Origin: Bradyrhizobium sp. ISRA430
Lineage (GTDB): Bacteria > Pseudomonadota > Alphaproteobacteria > Rhizobiales > Xanthobacteraceae
Length of the DNA stretch: 64,000 nt
Direction: 5' to 3'
Assembly (NCBI RefSeq): GCF_029909975.1
Contig: NZ_CP094516.1
Span: 1,736,001 to 1,800,000, forward strand
Under the pieces are notes generated by a model. That model made no database searches. It saw only the letters and a program-made list of their open reading frames with translations, and was not told the origin of the DNA. Shown piece by piece: positions 63,117-64,000 of this stretch. The translations under genes and the position numbers were made by a program. Position 1 is the first letter of the stretch. Each line of letters starts with the position of its first letter.

Positions 63117-64000
63117 TCACGCCAGAGTCGGAGAGCTGCCTGCCCCGGCAGGCTCGTGGGTCAATTCCAGCCCATCCAGGCCGCCATCCGCGCGCCATCG
63201 TTTCAGCAGCCGCAGGAACGCCACCGGGCCGCGCCAATATTGGCTGTTTCTCGCCGCGATCGGATCGAACACGCCTTCATTGTTGTAATAACCCGGCGTG
63301 CATTCGGCGAGATAGGTCTGGCGGCCGAGCGCGGCCTTGACGACCTCGTCGACCCAGGCGTTCTCCGCGGCAAGCGTCGGCTCCAGGGTCCGGGCTTTGC
63401 GCTTGCGCGCTTCTGCGATCACATAGGCGATGTGGCGCGACTGCGCGTCGATGATGTGCGGGAAGTTGGCGCTCTGGCCCGCCTGGACCGTGACGATCAG
63501 GAAGCAATTGGGAAAGCCGCGGCTGTAGAAGCCATGCAGCGTCTTGACGCCATCTTGCCAGCGCTCGGTCAGGCTCGTGCCGCCGCGCCCATAGACCTCA
63601 AAGCCCATGCGGCGGGCGTAGTCGGTGCCGACCTCGAAGCCGCTGGCATAGATCAGGCAGTCGAGCTCATAGGCCTTGCCGTCGACGATGACGGCACTCT
63701 CGGTGATGCGCTCGACGCCCCTCCCCTTGGTGTCGACGAGGTGCACGTTGGAGCGGTTGAACGTGCCCAGATATTCGTCGTGGAAGCACGGTCGCTTGCA
63801 GAATGCCTTGTACCAGGGCTTTAGCGCCGCCGCGGTCGCCTCGTCCTTCACCACCGCATCGACGCGGGCGCGGATCTCCTCCATCTTGCGGTAGTCGGCC
63901 TGCTCGATCAGCTTCAGCGCCTCCTCCATCGAGGTCACCGGCTGCGGCTGGCGGCGCGGCGCCAGCAGGATCTCGCCGAGCAGGTCGGTCCAGCCGTCCT
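63117..64000 (-). CDS. FAD-dependent monooxygenase (Baeyer-Villiger type), C-terminal part
   Basis: The C-terminal ~294 residues of a flavin-containing/Baeyer-Villiger monooxygenase; the N-terminus lies beyond the window, and the frame is open to 63998. Seen: VERITESAVIVDGKAYELDCLIYASGFEVG, SRGFPNCFLIVTVQAGQ and the tail with GRQTYLAECTPGYYNNEG. Family members oxidise ketones or aromatics with NADPH and O2. The Rossmann motifs are outside the window. It is probably co-transcribed with the shikimate dehydrogenase-like gene. Confidence 0.82.
   Translation of the reverse strand, partial: DGWTDLLGEILLAPRRQPQPVTSMEEALKLIEQADYRKMEEIRARVDAVVKDEATAAALKPWYKAFCKRPCFHDEYLGTFNRSNVHLVDTKGRGVERITESAVIVDGKAYELDCLIYASGFEVGTDYARRMGFEVYGRGGTSLTERWQDGVKTLHGFYSRGFPNCFLIVTVQAGQSANFPHIIDAQSRHIAYVIAEARKRKARTLEPTLAAENAWVDEVVKAALGRQTYLAECTPGYYNNEGVFDPIAARNSQYWRGPVAFLRLLKRWRADGGLDGLELTHEPAGAGSSPTLA

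Overview
The window is high-GC chromosomal DNA of an alphaproteobacterium, most probably Bradyrhizobium or a close relative. The reasons are the protein families (Crp regulator, HWE kinase, IalB, DUF3551, LivHMGF transporter), the palindromic intergenic repeats, ICE/Irr-like iron boxes and EcfG-type promoters. This placement comes from recognising families by eye; no database search was made. There is no integrase, transposase, phage gene or CRISPR array, and only one RNA gene was identified with certainty (tRNA-Gln, CTG).

Region by region. 0-7.6 kb: a 5'-truncated glutaminase fused to STAS and cyclic-nucleotide-binding domains, a MazG-like protein, a carboxymuconolactone-decarboxylase-family protein, then an acyl-CoA cluster (DUF35 OB-fold protein, Cys-less thiolase, CaiB/BaiF CoA-transferase, canonical thiolase). 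7.6-19.6 kb: a sugar or sugar-acid uptake and catabolism locus. The minus-strand operon is ATPase, binding protein, two permeases, DenD-like dehydrogenase, KDG kinase and KDPG aldolase. A divergent LacI regulator, an IlvD/Edd-type aldonate dehydratase and two SDR dehydrogenases lie on the plus strand. Two perfect LacI-family operators, one overlapping a TTGACA promoter, tie the two halves together. 19.6-23.1 kb: GFA protein, EamA exporter/LysR pair, M50 site-2 protease, small membrane protein. 23.1-31.9 kb: an iron-uptake region with tonB-exbD-exbB, a PiuC-type hydroxylase and two paralogous TonB-dependent siderophore receptors. Each receptor is preceded by tandem Irr-like boxes, and a 79-aa gene carries a third such site.

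32.2-42.6 kb: an MdtABC-type RND pump without outer-membrane factor, an IalB-like protein, a branched-chain amino-acid-type ABC transporter (livF-G-M-H plus binding protein) and a DUF1428 protein. 42.9-53.6 kb: tRNA-Gln followed by a zone of small conserved genes, a composite pseudogene, a candidate stress sRNA, and a signalling group. That group holds a Crp regulator translationally linked to a 1053-aa CheB-CheR-PAS-HWE kinase, a second CheB with a zinc ribbon, and a single-domain response regulator. It also includes a pair of tiny single-span membrane proteins. 53.6-59.0 kb: TetR repressor divergent from a second RND pump (HAE1 type), with a 16-bp palindromic operator between them. 59.1-64 kb: a secreted protein, MaoC hydratase, two overlapping micro-ORFs, two small hypotheticals, a MltB-type transglycosylase, a shikimate-dehydrogenase-like protein and the C-terminal part of an FAD monooxygenase running off the window.

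The most interesting non-gene signals are the LacI operator pair, the tandem ICE boxes shared by the duplicated receptors, the EcfG-type promoters with the anti-Shine-Dalgarno sRNA candidate, and the unannotated microproteins.
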